Counted from the first letter of the stretch, positions 1-5,916 are shown. The stretch is 7,542 bases of DNA from ZC4RG20 sp035760685 (GCA_035760685.1 DASTSM010000203.1:1-7542); one strand, 5' to 3'. The notes: generated by a model not told the origin, from the sequence alone. A program made the numbers and translations.

Positions 1-1
1 C

Positions 2-1291
2 ATCCTGACGTTCATTCGCGCGAAGCAGACGCCCGGAGAGCTGCGCAACTTCAACCTATCGGTGCTCGTGACCGACGAGCTCATGCGCGCGGTCGACAAC
101 GGCGACGAATGGCCCCTCGTGTTTCCGCTCGCCGATGCGGCAGAGGCGGCCGGCGAGACCGTCATGCGCCGCTGGTCGGGCAGCCTCGAGCCCGTGCCCT
201 GCCGCGTGCATCGGCGCATCTCCGCTCGAGAGCTGTGGGACGCGCTCATGCGCGCGACGTACGACTTCGCCGAGCCCGGCGTGCTCTTCATCGACCGCAT
301 CAACCGCTTAAACCCGCTCTGGTATCGCGAGAACATCAGCGCGACGAACCCCTGCGGCGAGCTCCCGCTCCCTCCTTACGGGGCGTGCGACCTCGGGTCC
401 ATCAATTTGACGGCGTTCGTTCGCGGGGAGTTCACGGACCGGGCATCGCTCGACTTCGACGGCCTCGCCGCGACGACCCGCGTCGCCGTGCGCCTCATGA
501 ACGACGTCATCGACGTCTCGCGCTTCCCGCTCGCGCAGCAGCGGGAGCAGGCTCACGGCACGCGCCGCATCGGCTTAGGGATCACGGGCCTCGCCGATGC
601 GCTCATCATGCTCGGCCTCTCGTATGCCGAAGCGCGCGCCCGCGAGATCGCCGCTTCCGCGATGCGCACGATCTGCCACACGGCCTACGCGTACTCCATC
701 GAGCTCGCGCGCGAAAAAGGGCCGTTCCCGTTCTTCGAGCCCGACCGCTACCTGGCGGGAGAGTTCGCGCGCACGCTGCCGCCCGATATCCGCGCCGGAA
801 TTGCGCGCTACGGCATACGCAACAGCCATCTCACGGCCATCGCGCCGACGGGGACGATCAGCTTGCTCGCGAATAACGTCTCGAGCGGCATCGAGCCGGT
901 GTACGACTTCCGCTACACGCGGCGCATGCTCGAGCGCGACGGCAGCATGAAGGAGTTCTCGTTGACGGACCACGCGCTCGAGCGCTGGCGGGCGCTGCGC
1001 GGCGACGCGCCGCTGCCGCCGACGTTCGTGAGCGCGCAGCAGCTCGACCCGGCAGCGCACCTCGATATGCAGGCCGCGCTTCAGCCTTACGTCGACAGCT
1101 CGATTTCGAAGACCATCAATGTCCCGGCCGATTTCTCCTTCGATCGCTTCAAAGGCATCTATCGATACGCGTTCGACCGAGGGCTCAAGGGCTGCACGAC
1201 GTATCGCCCGAATGCGATCACGGGCGCCGTGCTCGAAGCGACTGGCCCCGAAGCGAAGCTCTGCTGCGTGCCCGAGCGCGAAGCCGATTGA
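2..1291 (+). CDS. nrdJ: Class II (adenosylcobalamin-dependent) ribonucleoside-diphosphate reductase, C-terminal part
   Basis: The enzyme reduces ribonucleotides to deoxyribonucleotides in the cytoplasm, using a thiyl radical generated from adenosylcobalamin. The frame is open from base 2, so the start and N-terminal part lie outside the window; 429 residues are visible. The active-site NPCGE motif is at 347-361 and supplies the expected Asn, radical Cys and Glu. A second Cys lies 11 residues after the radical Cys, the spacing of one of the two substrate-reducing cysteines in class II enzymes; its partner would be upstream of the window. Further family motifs are the GTRRIGLG segment (about 557-580), IAPTGTIS (839-862), SISKTINVP (about 1100-1126) and GCTTYRPN (1190-1213). 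The protein ends 24 residues later in a tail containing Cys-Cys (1262-1267), a likely shuttle pair that re-reduces the active site. The tail is short, with no zinc-ribbon-like CxxC extension. It converges on the EF-hand gene. The family is certain; class II rather than class I rests on the NPCGE context and overall pattern. Confidence 0.93.
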   Translation: MLTFIRAKQTPGELRNFNLSVLVTDELMRAVDNGDEWPLVFPLADAAEAAGETVMRRWSGSLEPVPCRVHRRISARELWDALMRATYDFAEPGVLFIDRINRLNPLWYRENISATNPCGELPLPPYGACDLGSINLTAFVRGEFTDRASLDFDGLAATTRVAVRLMNDVIDVSRFPLAQQREQAHGTRRIGLGITGLADALIMLGLSYAEARAREIAASAMRTICHTAYAYSIELAREKGPFPFFEPDRYLAGEFARTLPPDIRAGIARYGIRNSHLTAIAPTGTISLLANNVSSGIEPVYDFRYTRRMLERDGSMKEFSLTDHALERWRALRGDAPLPPTFVSAQQLDPAAHLDMQAALQPYVDSSISKTINVPADFSFDRFKGIYRYAFDRGLKGCTTYRPNAITGAVLEATGPEAKLCCVPEREAD

Positions 1292-1352
1292 GAGCTCGCC
1301 GACTTGCGCTCGCCGAGAGAACGCACGCGCGAGCCGAGCGGACAGCTCTAGC

Positions 1353-1394
1353 ACCGAAAAGGAAGGGGCCGGCCCGACGGCACGAGCCGGCCCC
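1353..1394 (-). terminator. Rho-independent terminator of the EF-hand gene
   Basis: A perfect 9-bp GC stem (1365-1373 with 1386-1394) has a 12-base loop. Read on the minus strand, the stem is followed at once by TTCCTTTTC (1356-1364), a fair U-rich tail. It begins about 32 bases after the EF-hand stop codon. On the plus strand the stem is followed by CCGTGCGCGC with no T-run, so it is directional and does not obviously terminate nrdJ. Confidence 0.75.
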
Positions 1395-1426
1395 CCGTGC
1401 GCGCAAGGCCGCGCACGCTCCGTCGG

Positions 1427-1690
1427 CTACTTGTGCTTCGCAAACTCCGAGGAGCTGAGACGCCCGTCCTTGTTCGTGTCGAGCTGCGCAAACTCGGCGC
1501 TCAACGCCGGGGACGCATCCGCCTCGCTCTTGCTGATGTATCCGTCGTTGTTCTTGTCCAAATCCTTCATCGACAGCGTCTTGTTGCTGCTGCTCCGGGC
1601 GGTCGACTTCGACGTCTTGTTCTGCTGAGCAAGGGCCGAGCCCGAACAAACAACCGCCGCCGCGGCGAGCACCGCAAGTACTTTCTTCAT
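1427..1690 (-). CDS. Small secreted EF-hand (calcium-binding type) protein
   Basis: An 87-residue protein with a clear Sec signal peptide: MKK, a hydrophobic stretch at residues 4-17, and a likely cut after Ala21 (SALA|QQ). The mature part is about 66 residues. A Ser/Thr/Lys-rich linker (about 24-42) is followed by two canonical 12-residue EF-hand loops, DKNNDGYISKSE (45-56) and DTNKDGRLSSSE (71-82). Both keep Asp at 1, Asn at 3, Asp at 5, Gly at 6 and Glu at 12, so both should bind Ca2+. Cys15 lies in the signal peptide but is not in a good lipobox (AVVC), so a free periplasmic protein is more likely than a lipoprotein. The start is chosen for the signal peptide and a GGAG eight bases upstream (1699-1702); an in-frame ATG 18 codons earlier would put a charged stretch before the signal. 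It lies downstream of the sigma/anti-sigma genes on the same strand but has its own candidate promoter and terminator. The target of the protein is unknown. Confidence 0.9.
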   Translation of the reverse strand: MKKVLAVLAAAAVVCSGSALAQQNKTSKSTARSSSNKTLSMKDLDKNNDGYISKSEADASPALSAEFAQLDTNKDGRLSSSEFAKHK

Positions 1691-1736
1691 CTTTCCTGCT
1701 CCTTCAGTCCGTAGTCCGTGCTTCGTTCTGCCGCAC

Positions 1737-1780
1737 CCCGGCACGCCGGGCTATGCACCGGCACCCGTTTCGAGGCCGGT
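1737..1780 (-). other. Two adjacent hairpins in the leader of the EF-hand gene
   Basis: Two GC-rich inverted repeats lie between the anti-sigma stop and the EF-hand start: ACCGGC/GCCGGT (1757-1762 with 1775-1780, 12-base loop) and CCCGG/CCGGG (1737-1741 with 1746-1750, 4-base loop). Neither is followed by a T-run on the minus strand. They could stabilise the 3' end of the sigma/anti-sigma transcript, or structure the 5' leader of the EF-hand mRNA. Such repeats are common in DNA of this GC content, so function is uncertain. Confidence 0.35.
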
Positions 1781-1785
1781 ACTCA

Positions 1786-1814
1786 TAAGACGAGCGACGG
1801 GACGGGACTATTCC
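1786..1814 (-). promoter_or_regulatory. Candidate ECF-sigma promoter for the EF-hand gene
   Basis: Minus strand: GGAATAG (1814-1808) as -35, a 16-base spacer, then GTCTTA (1791-1786) as -10. Many ECF sigma factors, E. coli sigma-E among them, read a GGAA-type -35 and a GTC/TCTAA-type -10 with 15-17 bases between. The element sits directly behind the anti-sigma stop (1826) and about 95 bases before the EF-hand ATG, where a promoter for that gene is expected. Recognition by the neighbouring sigma factor is inferred; no identical element was found in front of the sigma gene. Confidence 0.4.
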
Positions 1815-1825
1815 CCGCGGGACCG

Positions 1826-2701
1826 CTATTCCTGCTCGACCGCGCCGTCGGCGACGGGGCCGGCGGAAACGGAAATCGCCTCGGGCGCGTGCTGCACGGC
1901 GACGGCGAGCGAGCGGAGCAGATCCGGTGAATGCGTGCCGCCGAGGCCGAAGCTGTTCTGACCGTCCGACCACTCGAGCAGGTGCAACGAGCCGCGCACG
2001 TGCAGCGTCTCGCGCTCGGGTGCGGCCGCCGACTGAAGCACCGCGAAGCCGAGCAACGGCTCGTTCTCGCTCGAATAGAGCAGATACGCGACGGGTCCCT
2101 GAGCCGTCGTGATGAGGCGAGCGCCTTCGAGCGTATAGCCGTGATCGCTCAGATCGGGAACCTCGAGGTTCCAGCCGACGAGCTCGTCGAGCGACTCGCC
2201 GAGCGCGACGGGATCGCTCGTTCTGGCGTCGAGCGGGAAGGCCTTGTCCCCCTCGAGGGATGCCAGGTAGGACTCGTGGAACGCGAGCGCGTGATCCTCC
2301 CAGCTGCTCGAGTGCCGCGGAACGACGCCGAGCAGGAGCAAAACTCCCGCGGCGAAGGCCATGCCCGCTGCGAACGCGCCGGCGAGCCCGAACGCCATGG
2401 CGCGCCTCGGCCTCCTGCGCGGCGGGACCGCGCGCGCGCCGGGGAGCGAGACGACGCGCGCCGCGAAAGGCAACGGTTCCTCGGCCTGAGGCGGCCGGCC
2501 CGCGGCCGCGACGGCGCGTGCGCGGCGAACGGATTCGCCGACCCACCCCGAGACCTTGCGCAGCGCTTCGAGGCGCGCGCGGGCCGCGGCGTCGAGCGCA
2601 AGCCGGGCCTCGAGCCGCCGGGCCGCATCGGCGTCGAGCTCCCCGTCGAGGTACGACCCGAGCACCTCGTCGGTGATGCGGCTCTCAGTCGTTTCCTTCA
2701 T
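1826..2701 (-). CDS. Membrane-anchored anti-sigma factor, partner of the adjacent ECF sigma factor
   Basis: A 291-residue protein that should sequester the ECF sigma factor encoded just upstream. The cytoplasmic N-terminus (about 8-60) has the helical anti-sigma pattern: LGSYLDGELD at 14-23, then a Glu/Arg/Leu-rich helix to about residue 48. A basic proline-rich stretch (about 90-100, PPRRRPRR) precedes one transmembrane helix (about 101-127), and the remaining ~165 residues would be periplasmic. The segment GYTLEGARLITT...GPVAYLLYS (about 178-200) resembles the C-terminal domain of many proteobacterial anti-sigma factors. The protein has no cysteine at all, so the zinc-binding HxxxCxxC of ZAS anti-sigma factors is absent and thiol/zinc sensing by this protein is ruled out. 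Start: GGAG (2708-2711) six bases before ATG. It overlaps the end of the sigma gene by 17 bases, which suggests translational coupling. The inducing signal is not visible. Confidence 0.85.
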   Translation of the reverse strand: MKETTESRITDEVLGSYLDGELDADAARRLEARLALDAAARARLEALRKVSGWVGESVRRARAVAAAGRPPQAEEPLPFAARVVSLPGARAVPPRRRPRRAMAFGLAGAFAAGMAFAAGVLLLLGVVPRHSSSWEDHALAFHESYLASLEGDKAFPLDARTSDPVALGESLDELVGWNLEVPDLSDHGYTLEGARLITTAQGPVAYLLYSSENEPLLGFAVLQSAAAPERETLHVRGSLHLLEWSDGQNSFGLGGTHSPDLLRSLAVAVQHAPEAISVSAGPVADGAVEQE

Positions 2702-3215
2702 CGAGATCTCCGAGCGCCTCGACGAGCGTTTGCCTCGCTCGCGCGAGCCGGCTCATGACGGTGCCGATCGGCACGCCGAGCGTGAAGGCCGCCTCCTTGT
2801 AGGAGAGCCCTTCGCCCGCGACGAGCAACAGCACCTCTCGCTGCGCGCTCGGCAGACGCAGGATCTCGGCTCTGACCTGGTCGAGATACGCCTCGGTCTC
2901 GGCATCGGTACCGTTGTCGACTGCGGTCTCCTGCGGAGCCGCGCCGTCCGGGGAGCGCAGCTGACGATAGCGCCGCTCGTCGCGCCACGCGTTGACGAGA
3001 ATCTTGAGCAGCCAGTGCTCGAGCTCGCCGGCCCCGCGCCACTGCCGCCACGACTTCAGAGCGCGCTCGCAGGTCTGCTGCACCGTATCTTCGGCGTCGG
3101 CCAGCGAGCCGCAGTACGACAAGGCGAGGCCGCGCAAGCGCGGCAGCATCCGCACGAGCGCTTGCTGAAAAGTCGCAAACTGATGAGAGGTGTCGAGCGC
3201 GCTCGAGCGGCTCAT
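2685..3215 (-). CDS. ECF-family (sigma-70 group 4) RNA polymerase sigma factor
   Basis: A 176-residue protein with only the two domains of ECF sigma factors. Region 2 (about 14-85) contains LADAEDTVQQTCERAL (38-53), the usual DAEDxxQ core-binding helix, and HWLLKILVNAWRDERRYR (about 67-84), the region that melts the -10. A variable linker (about 85-112) precedes region 4 (about 115-168), with LPSAQREVLLLVAGEGLSY (121-139) and the helix-turn-helix EAAFTLGVPIGTVMSRLARAR (141-161), which reads the -35. The length is normal, and there is no C-terminal extension. The start is the only ATG before region 2 and has just a weak ribosome site. The gene is followed with overlap by its anti-sigma factor, so activity is probably controlled by sequestration. 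The ECF subgroup cannot be assigned by eye. Confidence 0.93.
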   Translation of the reverse strand: MSRSSALDTSHQFATFQQALVRMLPRLRGLALSYCGSLADAEDTVQQTCERALKSWRQWRGAGELEHWLLKILVNAWRDERRYRQLRSPDGAAPQETAVDNGTDAETEAYLDQVRAEILRLPSAQREVLLLVAGEGLSYKEAAFTLGVPIGTVMSRLARARQTLVEALGDLDEGND

Positions 3216-3255
3216 GATTCGGCGTATTCGCTCGCTGACGATTCGCAGCGTTTCG

Positions 3256-3285
3256 ATTATGTGTCGCCGCGCGCAGGCCCAGCAA
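3256..3285 (-). promoter_or_regulatory. Candidate housekeeping-type promoter of the sigma/anti-sigma operon
   Basis: Minus strand: TTGCTG (3285-3280), 18 bases, then CATAAT (3261-3256), the latter five of six matches to the sigma-70 -10 box. Transcription would start about 35 bases before the sigma ATG. The A/T-rich -10 stands out in this GC-rich stretch. The -35 is weak, and no GGAA/TCTAA-type autoregulatory ECF promoter was seen here. The rest of the 195-base gap (3216-3410) holds no gene and no clear terminator for the DUF2207 gene, so read-through from lemA/DUF2207 is possible. Confidence 0.35.
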
Positions 3286-3410
3286 CGAGAAACGCATGGA
3301 ATAAATCGGCGGCCTCGCTCGTCGCTCTCGGTAGAAGTCCCGATGCGGCCGCGCGGGTGCGGTCGGCCTCGCGTCTTATCGGCCTCGGCGGCGTTGCAAG
3401 CCCCGTCGGG

Positions 3411-5123
3411 TTACCAGCCGCCTCCGCCGCCGCCGCCGCCCCCGCCGCCCGACGAGCCTCCCCCGCCGCTGCCGGACGACGACCCGGGCGGCGACGAGGC
3501 CGAGGCGATCGCGCGGCCGAACGAATGCGACATGTCCGACGTGAACGCGCCGAGATTCCCCGCGAAGCTCGGGCCGCTCCATCGGCCGTGGTACCAGGCA
3601 GGCTGATACGCCGCTCCGGTCTGCCCTTCGAGCCTCGAGAACACACGCGCGAACTTCTCGGCCCAGGGCTGCTCGACTGCGAGCGCGAGCGCATAGGGCA
3701 GGTAGGCCTCGAAGAGCTCGGGGGTCTTCTCGGGCGGATTCCTCAAGTTGATCTCGTCCTTCTCCGCGACCTCGAGATAGAGCTTGAACCCTTCGATCTC
3801 GTCGAGGAGGCTCCGCCCCTTTTGCGTCGGCGCCTTGAGCAGCCGCGCGAACACGGCCATGGCGATCGCCGACAGCGCGAGCGCCGCGACGATCGGCACG
3901 GACAGCTGGCCGATCAGGAGCACGGCCGTAAGCATGGCGGCGAAGATCAGCACTGCGGGGATCAGCAGCGTCCTGTTCGTGAGGAAGTAGGTGCGGGCGT
4001 ACTCGCGCGCGAGCGCGCTCTTGTGCGCCTTCATGGCCTTCTGCACGGGCCGGTAATTCTTGTTCTCGAGCACGACGCGATCGTGCTCGCCGAAGAGCGC
4101 TTCGAGCAGCGCGCGCTCGGCCGCGGTGGCAGGCCCCTCGCCCGCGCTCCGGCGGCGCAGCGTATAGGTGCCGCCGGATTCGTCGATGTCGACGTGACCT
4201 TTCACGGCGAGATCGATGAGCGCCGCCGAGAAGGCCTTGTTGTCGTAGCCCATCCTCGCCACGTAGCGGACGGCGCCGGGCGCAAAGCCCTTCGGCGGCT
4301 CGTAGCGCGGGAATATGACTCCGGGCTCGGGATCGCGCCCGGCCCGGCTCCAAGCATACGAGAGATAGAGCAGCACGCCGAGGAGCCCCGCGAGCGAGAC
4401 CTCGAGCCCGAGGTTCTGGCGGACGAGGTGTACCGTCCTCTCGGTCCGCGTCGGCGCGGCGATCCAGCCCTTGGGCCACGTCGCGACGAACGTCAAGCCC
4501 TCGCGCGGCCCGAGCGCGCGCGGCGACTCGATGAAAGCCGTGCGTGCGTCCTCGACGCGCGCGCCGCCGGCGCGCTCGGTGCTTCCCGTCGGACCCACCC
4601 AGCCTTCGATGCTCGAGATCGCGAGCCCGGGCTTCGCGGGCAGCGTCACGCGCGCGCTCGCGGCGTCGATCGGAAAGTCCCAGCCGTTGCCCGTCGCGTT
4701 CCAGTAGAGCTCGTCGTGGTCCGCGAAGAAGCCGAGCTGGTCGCGGGTCCTATAGCGGAGCTCGTACTCGTGCTCGCCGGGCGGCAGAGAGTAGTCCGCG
4801 CGGCCCAGGTAGACGCGCACGCCGTTCGCGACCCTTTGCTCGCGGTGCCCGTCGGGCTCTCCGTCGCGGAGCGCCGAGAGCACCTCGAAATCCACGCGAT
4901 ACCGGTTGCCGAGGCGGTCCTTGTAGTCCGTCGGGAAGTCGCGGTAGATGCCGTGCTTGATCCGCTCGCCTTCGGCGCGCACGCGCAGCGTCTCCGTCAC
5001 CTCCATGCCGCCGTCGGGCTCGACGCGCACGTCGCTCGCGAACGAGAGGATGCGCTCGTCGGCGCGGCTCGCGCCGCCGAGGAGCGCGAGCGCGCAGAGG
5101 AGCCAGCGAGCCCGCGCGCTCAT
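3411..5123 (-). CDS. DUF2207 family membrane protein with polyglycine C-terminal tail
   Basis: A 570-residue protein of the DUF2207 family (YciQ-like); function unknown. A signal peptide (about 1-21) leads into an extracytoplasmic domain (about 22-235) with family motifs HGIYRDFP (57-64), YWNATGNGWDFPI (140-152) and TFVATWPKGW (211-220). A transmembrane helix (about 239-257) is followed by a cytoplasmic part with YEPPKGFAPGAVRY (274-287) and a winged-helix-like stretch to about 380. A pair of helices (about 385-405 and 408-429) and a last soluble part with FKLYL and AYLPYALALAVEQPW (473-487) come next. The tail (about 546-570) is Ser/Gly-rich, with 11 consecutive Gly before a terminal Trp, a known trait of this family. 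The start overlaps the lemA stop as ATGA (5120-5123) and gives the signal peptide immediately. There is only a weak GGGAAG upstream, so translation is probably coupled to lemA. LemA with a DUF2207 or TPM-domain protein is a recurrent pairing; a role in envelope maintenance is inference. Confidence 0.88.
   Translation of the reverse strand: MSARARWLLCALALLGGASRADERILSFASDVRVEPDGGMEVTETLRVRAEGERIKHGIYRDFPTDYKDRLGNRYRVDFEVLSALRDGEPDGHREQRVANGVRVYLGRADYSLPPGEHEYELRYRTRDQLGFFADHDELYWNATGNGWDFPIDAASARVTLPAKPGLAISSIEGWVGPTGSTERAGGARVEDARTAFIESPRALGPREGLTFVATWPKGWIAAPTRTERTVHLVRQNLGLEVSLAGLLGVLLYLSYAWSRAGRDPEPGVIFPRYEPPKGFAPGAVRYVARMGYDNKAFSAALIDLAVKGHVDIDESGGTYTLRRRSAGEGPATAAERALLEALFGEHDRVVLENKNYRPVQKAMKAHKSALAREYARTYFLTNRTLLIPAVLIFAAMLTAVLLIGQLSVPIVAALALSAIAMAVFARLLKAPTQKGRSLLDEIEGFKLYLEVAEKDEINLRNPPEKTPELFEAYLPYALALAVEQPWAEKFARVFSRLEGQTGAAYQPAWYHGRWSGPSFAGNLGAFTSDMSHSFGRAIASASSPPGSSSGSGGGGSSGGGGGGGGGGGW
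3417..3449 (-). repeat. Eleven-codon polyglycine run (GGC-rich simple repeat)
   Basis: Codons 559-569 of the DUF2207 gene all encode Gly, nine of them GGC, including five in a row. With the adjacent Gly/Ser codons (to about 3474) this forms a low-complexity GC tract right at the stop codon. A slippage of three bases would only change the tail length; any other slippage would alter the terminal Trp and the stop. Confidence 0.8.
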
Positions 5124-5689
5124 GGCGCCCGCTTCCCGCCGTCGAGCGCGACGGCGACCGGTGCGCGCGCCTCGTGCTCGGCTTCGAAGAACTCGGCCTC
5201 GCGGAAACCGAAGGGCCGCGCGACGAGCAGATCCGGAAAGGACTCGATGCGCGTATTGAGCTCGCGCACGGCGCCGTTGTAGAAGCGCCGCGCGTGCTGA
5301 AGGTGATCCTCGACCTCGACGAGCTCCTTCTGGAGCTCGAGGAAATTCCGGTTCGCCTTGAGGTCGGGATAGGATTCGGCGAGCGCGAGCAGGCGGTGCG
5401 CCCCGGTCTCGATTTGCTGCTCGATGCGGGCCTTCTCGGAGGGACCGCGCGCGGTGCGGCTCAGGGTCCTGAGCTCGGTCACGGCCTCGAGCGTCGCGCG
5501 CTCGTAGCCCGCGTATCCGCGCACCGTCTCGACGAGGCGCGGGATCAGGTCGTGGCGGCGCTGGAGCTGCACGTCGATGTCGCTCCAGCCCGCACGCGTG
5601 CCATTCCGATACCGGATCAAGCGATTGAAGATCCAGACGGCCCAGACGGCCGCCGCGCCCAGCGCTACGAGCAACACCACGCCCAGCAT
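5120..5689 (-). CDS. lemA: LemA family protein
   Basis: A 189-residue protein with one N-terminal membrane helix (about 2-21) and a long helical cytoplasmic or exposed domain, as in other LemA proteins (usually 180-200 residues). Family hallmarks are the segment after the helix, NRLIRYRNGTRAGWSDIDV (22-40), with RRHDLIPRLVETVRGYAGYE (44-63), the ESYPDLKAN motif (105-113), and the C-terminal block RFYNGAVRELNTRIESFPD (125-143) followed by FGFREAEFFE (150-159). The biochemical role of LemA proteins is unsettled. Start choice: the ATG at 5689 has GAGGGC about seven bases upstream and puts the membrane helix at the very N-terminus. An in-frame ATG at 5722 has no ribosome site and overlaps the candidate -10 box. 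The stop overlaps the DUF2207 start by four bases, so the two genes form an operon. Confidence 0.92.
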   Translation of the reverse strand: MLGVVLLVALGAAAVWAVWIFNRLIRYRNGTRAGWSDIDVQLQRRHDLIPRLVETVRGYAGYERATLEAVTELRTLSRTARGPSEKARIEQQIETGAHRLLALAESYPDLKANRNFLELQKELVEVEDHLQHARRFYNGAVRELNTRIESFPDLLVARPFGFREAEFFEAEHEARAPVAVALDGGKRAP

Positions 5690-5720
5690 CCCCTCGCCCT
5701 CGCCGTCGAGCGGCCGGCGC

Positions 5721-5750
5721 ATTTAATGCAAAAGCCGGAAGCGAAATCAA
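5721..5750 (-). promoter_or_regulatory. Candidate sigma-70-type promoter of lemA/DUF2207
   Basis: Minus strand: TTGATT (5750-5745), 18 bases, then TTAAAT (5726-5721), with a TTTTGCA stretch just before the -10. Transcription would begin near 5714, upstream of the preferred lemA start at 5689 but downstream of the alternative ATG at 5722. This is one of the few A/T-rich patches in the window, but each box is only four of six to consensus. Confidence 0.35.
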
Positions 5751-5763
5751 GGATCGCGAGGTC

Positions 5764-5796
5764 GGAATTGAGGACCGTGCCGACACCTAATAGGAT
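5764..5796 (+). promoter_or_regulatory. Candidate promoter(s) of the ABC exporter operon
   Basis: Two overlapping readings are possible. As a sigma-70 promoter: TTGAGG (5768-5773), 17 bases, TAGGAT (5791-5796), each four of six. As an ECF-type promoter: GGAATTG (5764-5770), 15 bases, CCTAA (5786-5790), which recalls the GGAATAG element before the EF-hand gene but with a different spacer. CCTAATAGG (5786-5794) is also a small perfect inverted repeat around a central A, a possible operator. The position suits transcription of the ABC genes from about 5803, with a leader of about 115 bases. Confidence 0.3.
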
Positions 5797-5805
5797 TTGA
5801 CGCTC

Positions 5806-5850
5806 CGGGGGCGCCGCTCGATTCGAGCCTCGCGCCCCCGACATGTTTTT
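5806..5850 (+). promoter_or_regulatory. Strong hairpin with downstream T-run in the ABC operon leader (attenuator or terminator-like)
   Basis: CGGGGGCGC (5806-5814) pairs perfectly with GCGCCCCCG (5832-5840), and a second small stem, CTCG-ATT-CGAG (5817-5827), forms inside it. Five bases after the stem there is TTTTT (5846-5850). Only the plus-strand reading has a T-run. No plus-strand gene lies upstream to be terminated, because lemA runs the other way. The structure is therefore either in the leader of the ABC operon or a block against stray transcription. The gap between stem and T-run is longer than in a classic intrinsic terminator. Confidence 0.45.
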
Positions 5851-5916
5851 CAGGGATGCGAAGTCGAGCGCGCGGCCGCGGCCGGGCCGTCTCGGCACGC
5901 TCACGGAGGTTCGCCC

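Noticed and set aside
575..1354. Minus-strand open frame of about 259 codons opposite nrdJ
   Set aside because: It is antisense to well-conserved nrdJ motifs and its Arg/Ala/Glu-rich sequence has no recognisable domain.
1691..1744. Longer EF-hand protein starting 18 codons earlier
   Set aside because: It would place a charged segment ahead of a perfect signal peptide and ignores the GGAG site before the ATG at 1690.
3363..3387. Direct repeat TCGGCCTCG (3363-3371 and 3379-3387) as a possible protein-binding site
   Set aside because: The unit is only nine GC-rich bases and similar words (such as GCGGCCTCG at about 3309-3317) recur nearby by composition alone.
2556..5282. A very long plus-strand open frame (about 908 codons) across the anti-sigma, sigma, DUF2207 and lemA genes
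   Set aside because: It lies antisense to four recognisable genes, runs through two intergenic gaps, is extremely Arg/Ala/Glu-rich with no domain pattern, and is the stop-poor shadow expected at this GC content.
5797..5825. TTGACG at 5797-5802 as a -35 box for the ABC operon
   Set aside because: The -35 is good, but 16-18 bases later there is only GATTCG-like sequence within the hairpin and no acceptable -10.
5797..5916. Extending the ABC ATPase upstream to an ATP-binding protein of about 343 residues
   Set aside because: The extra 40 codons cross a strong hairpin and T-run and have no family similarity, while GTG at 5917 follows GGAGGT and starts exactly where the family does.
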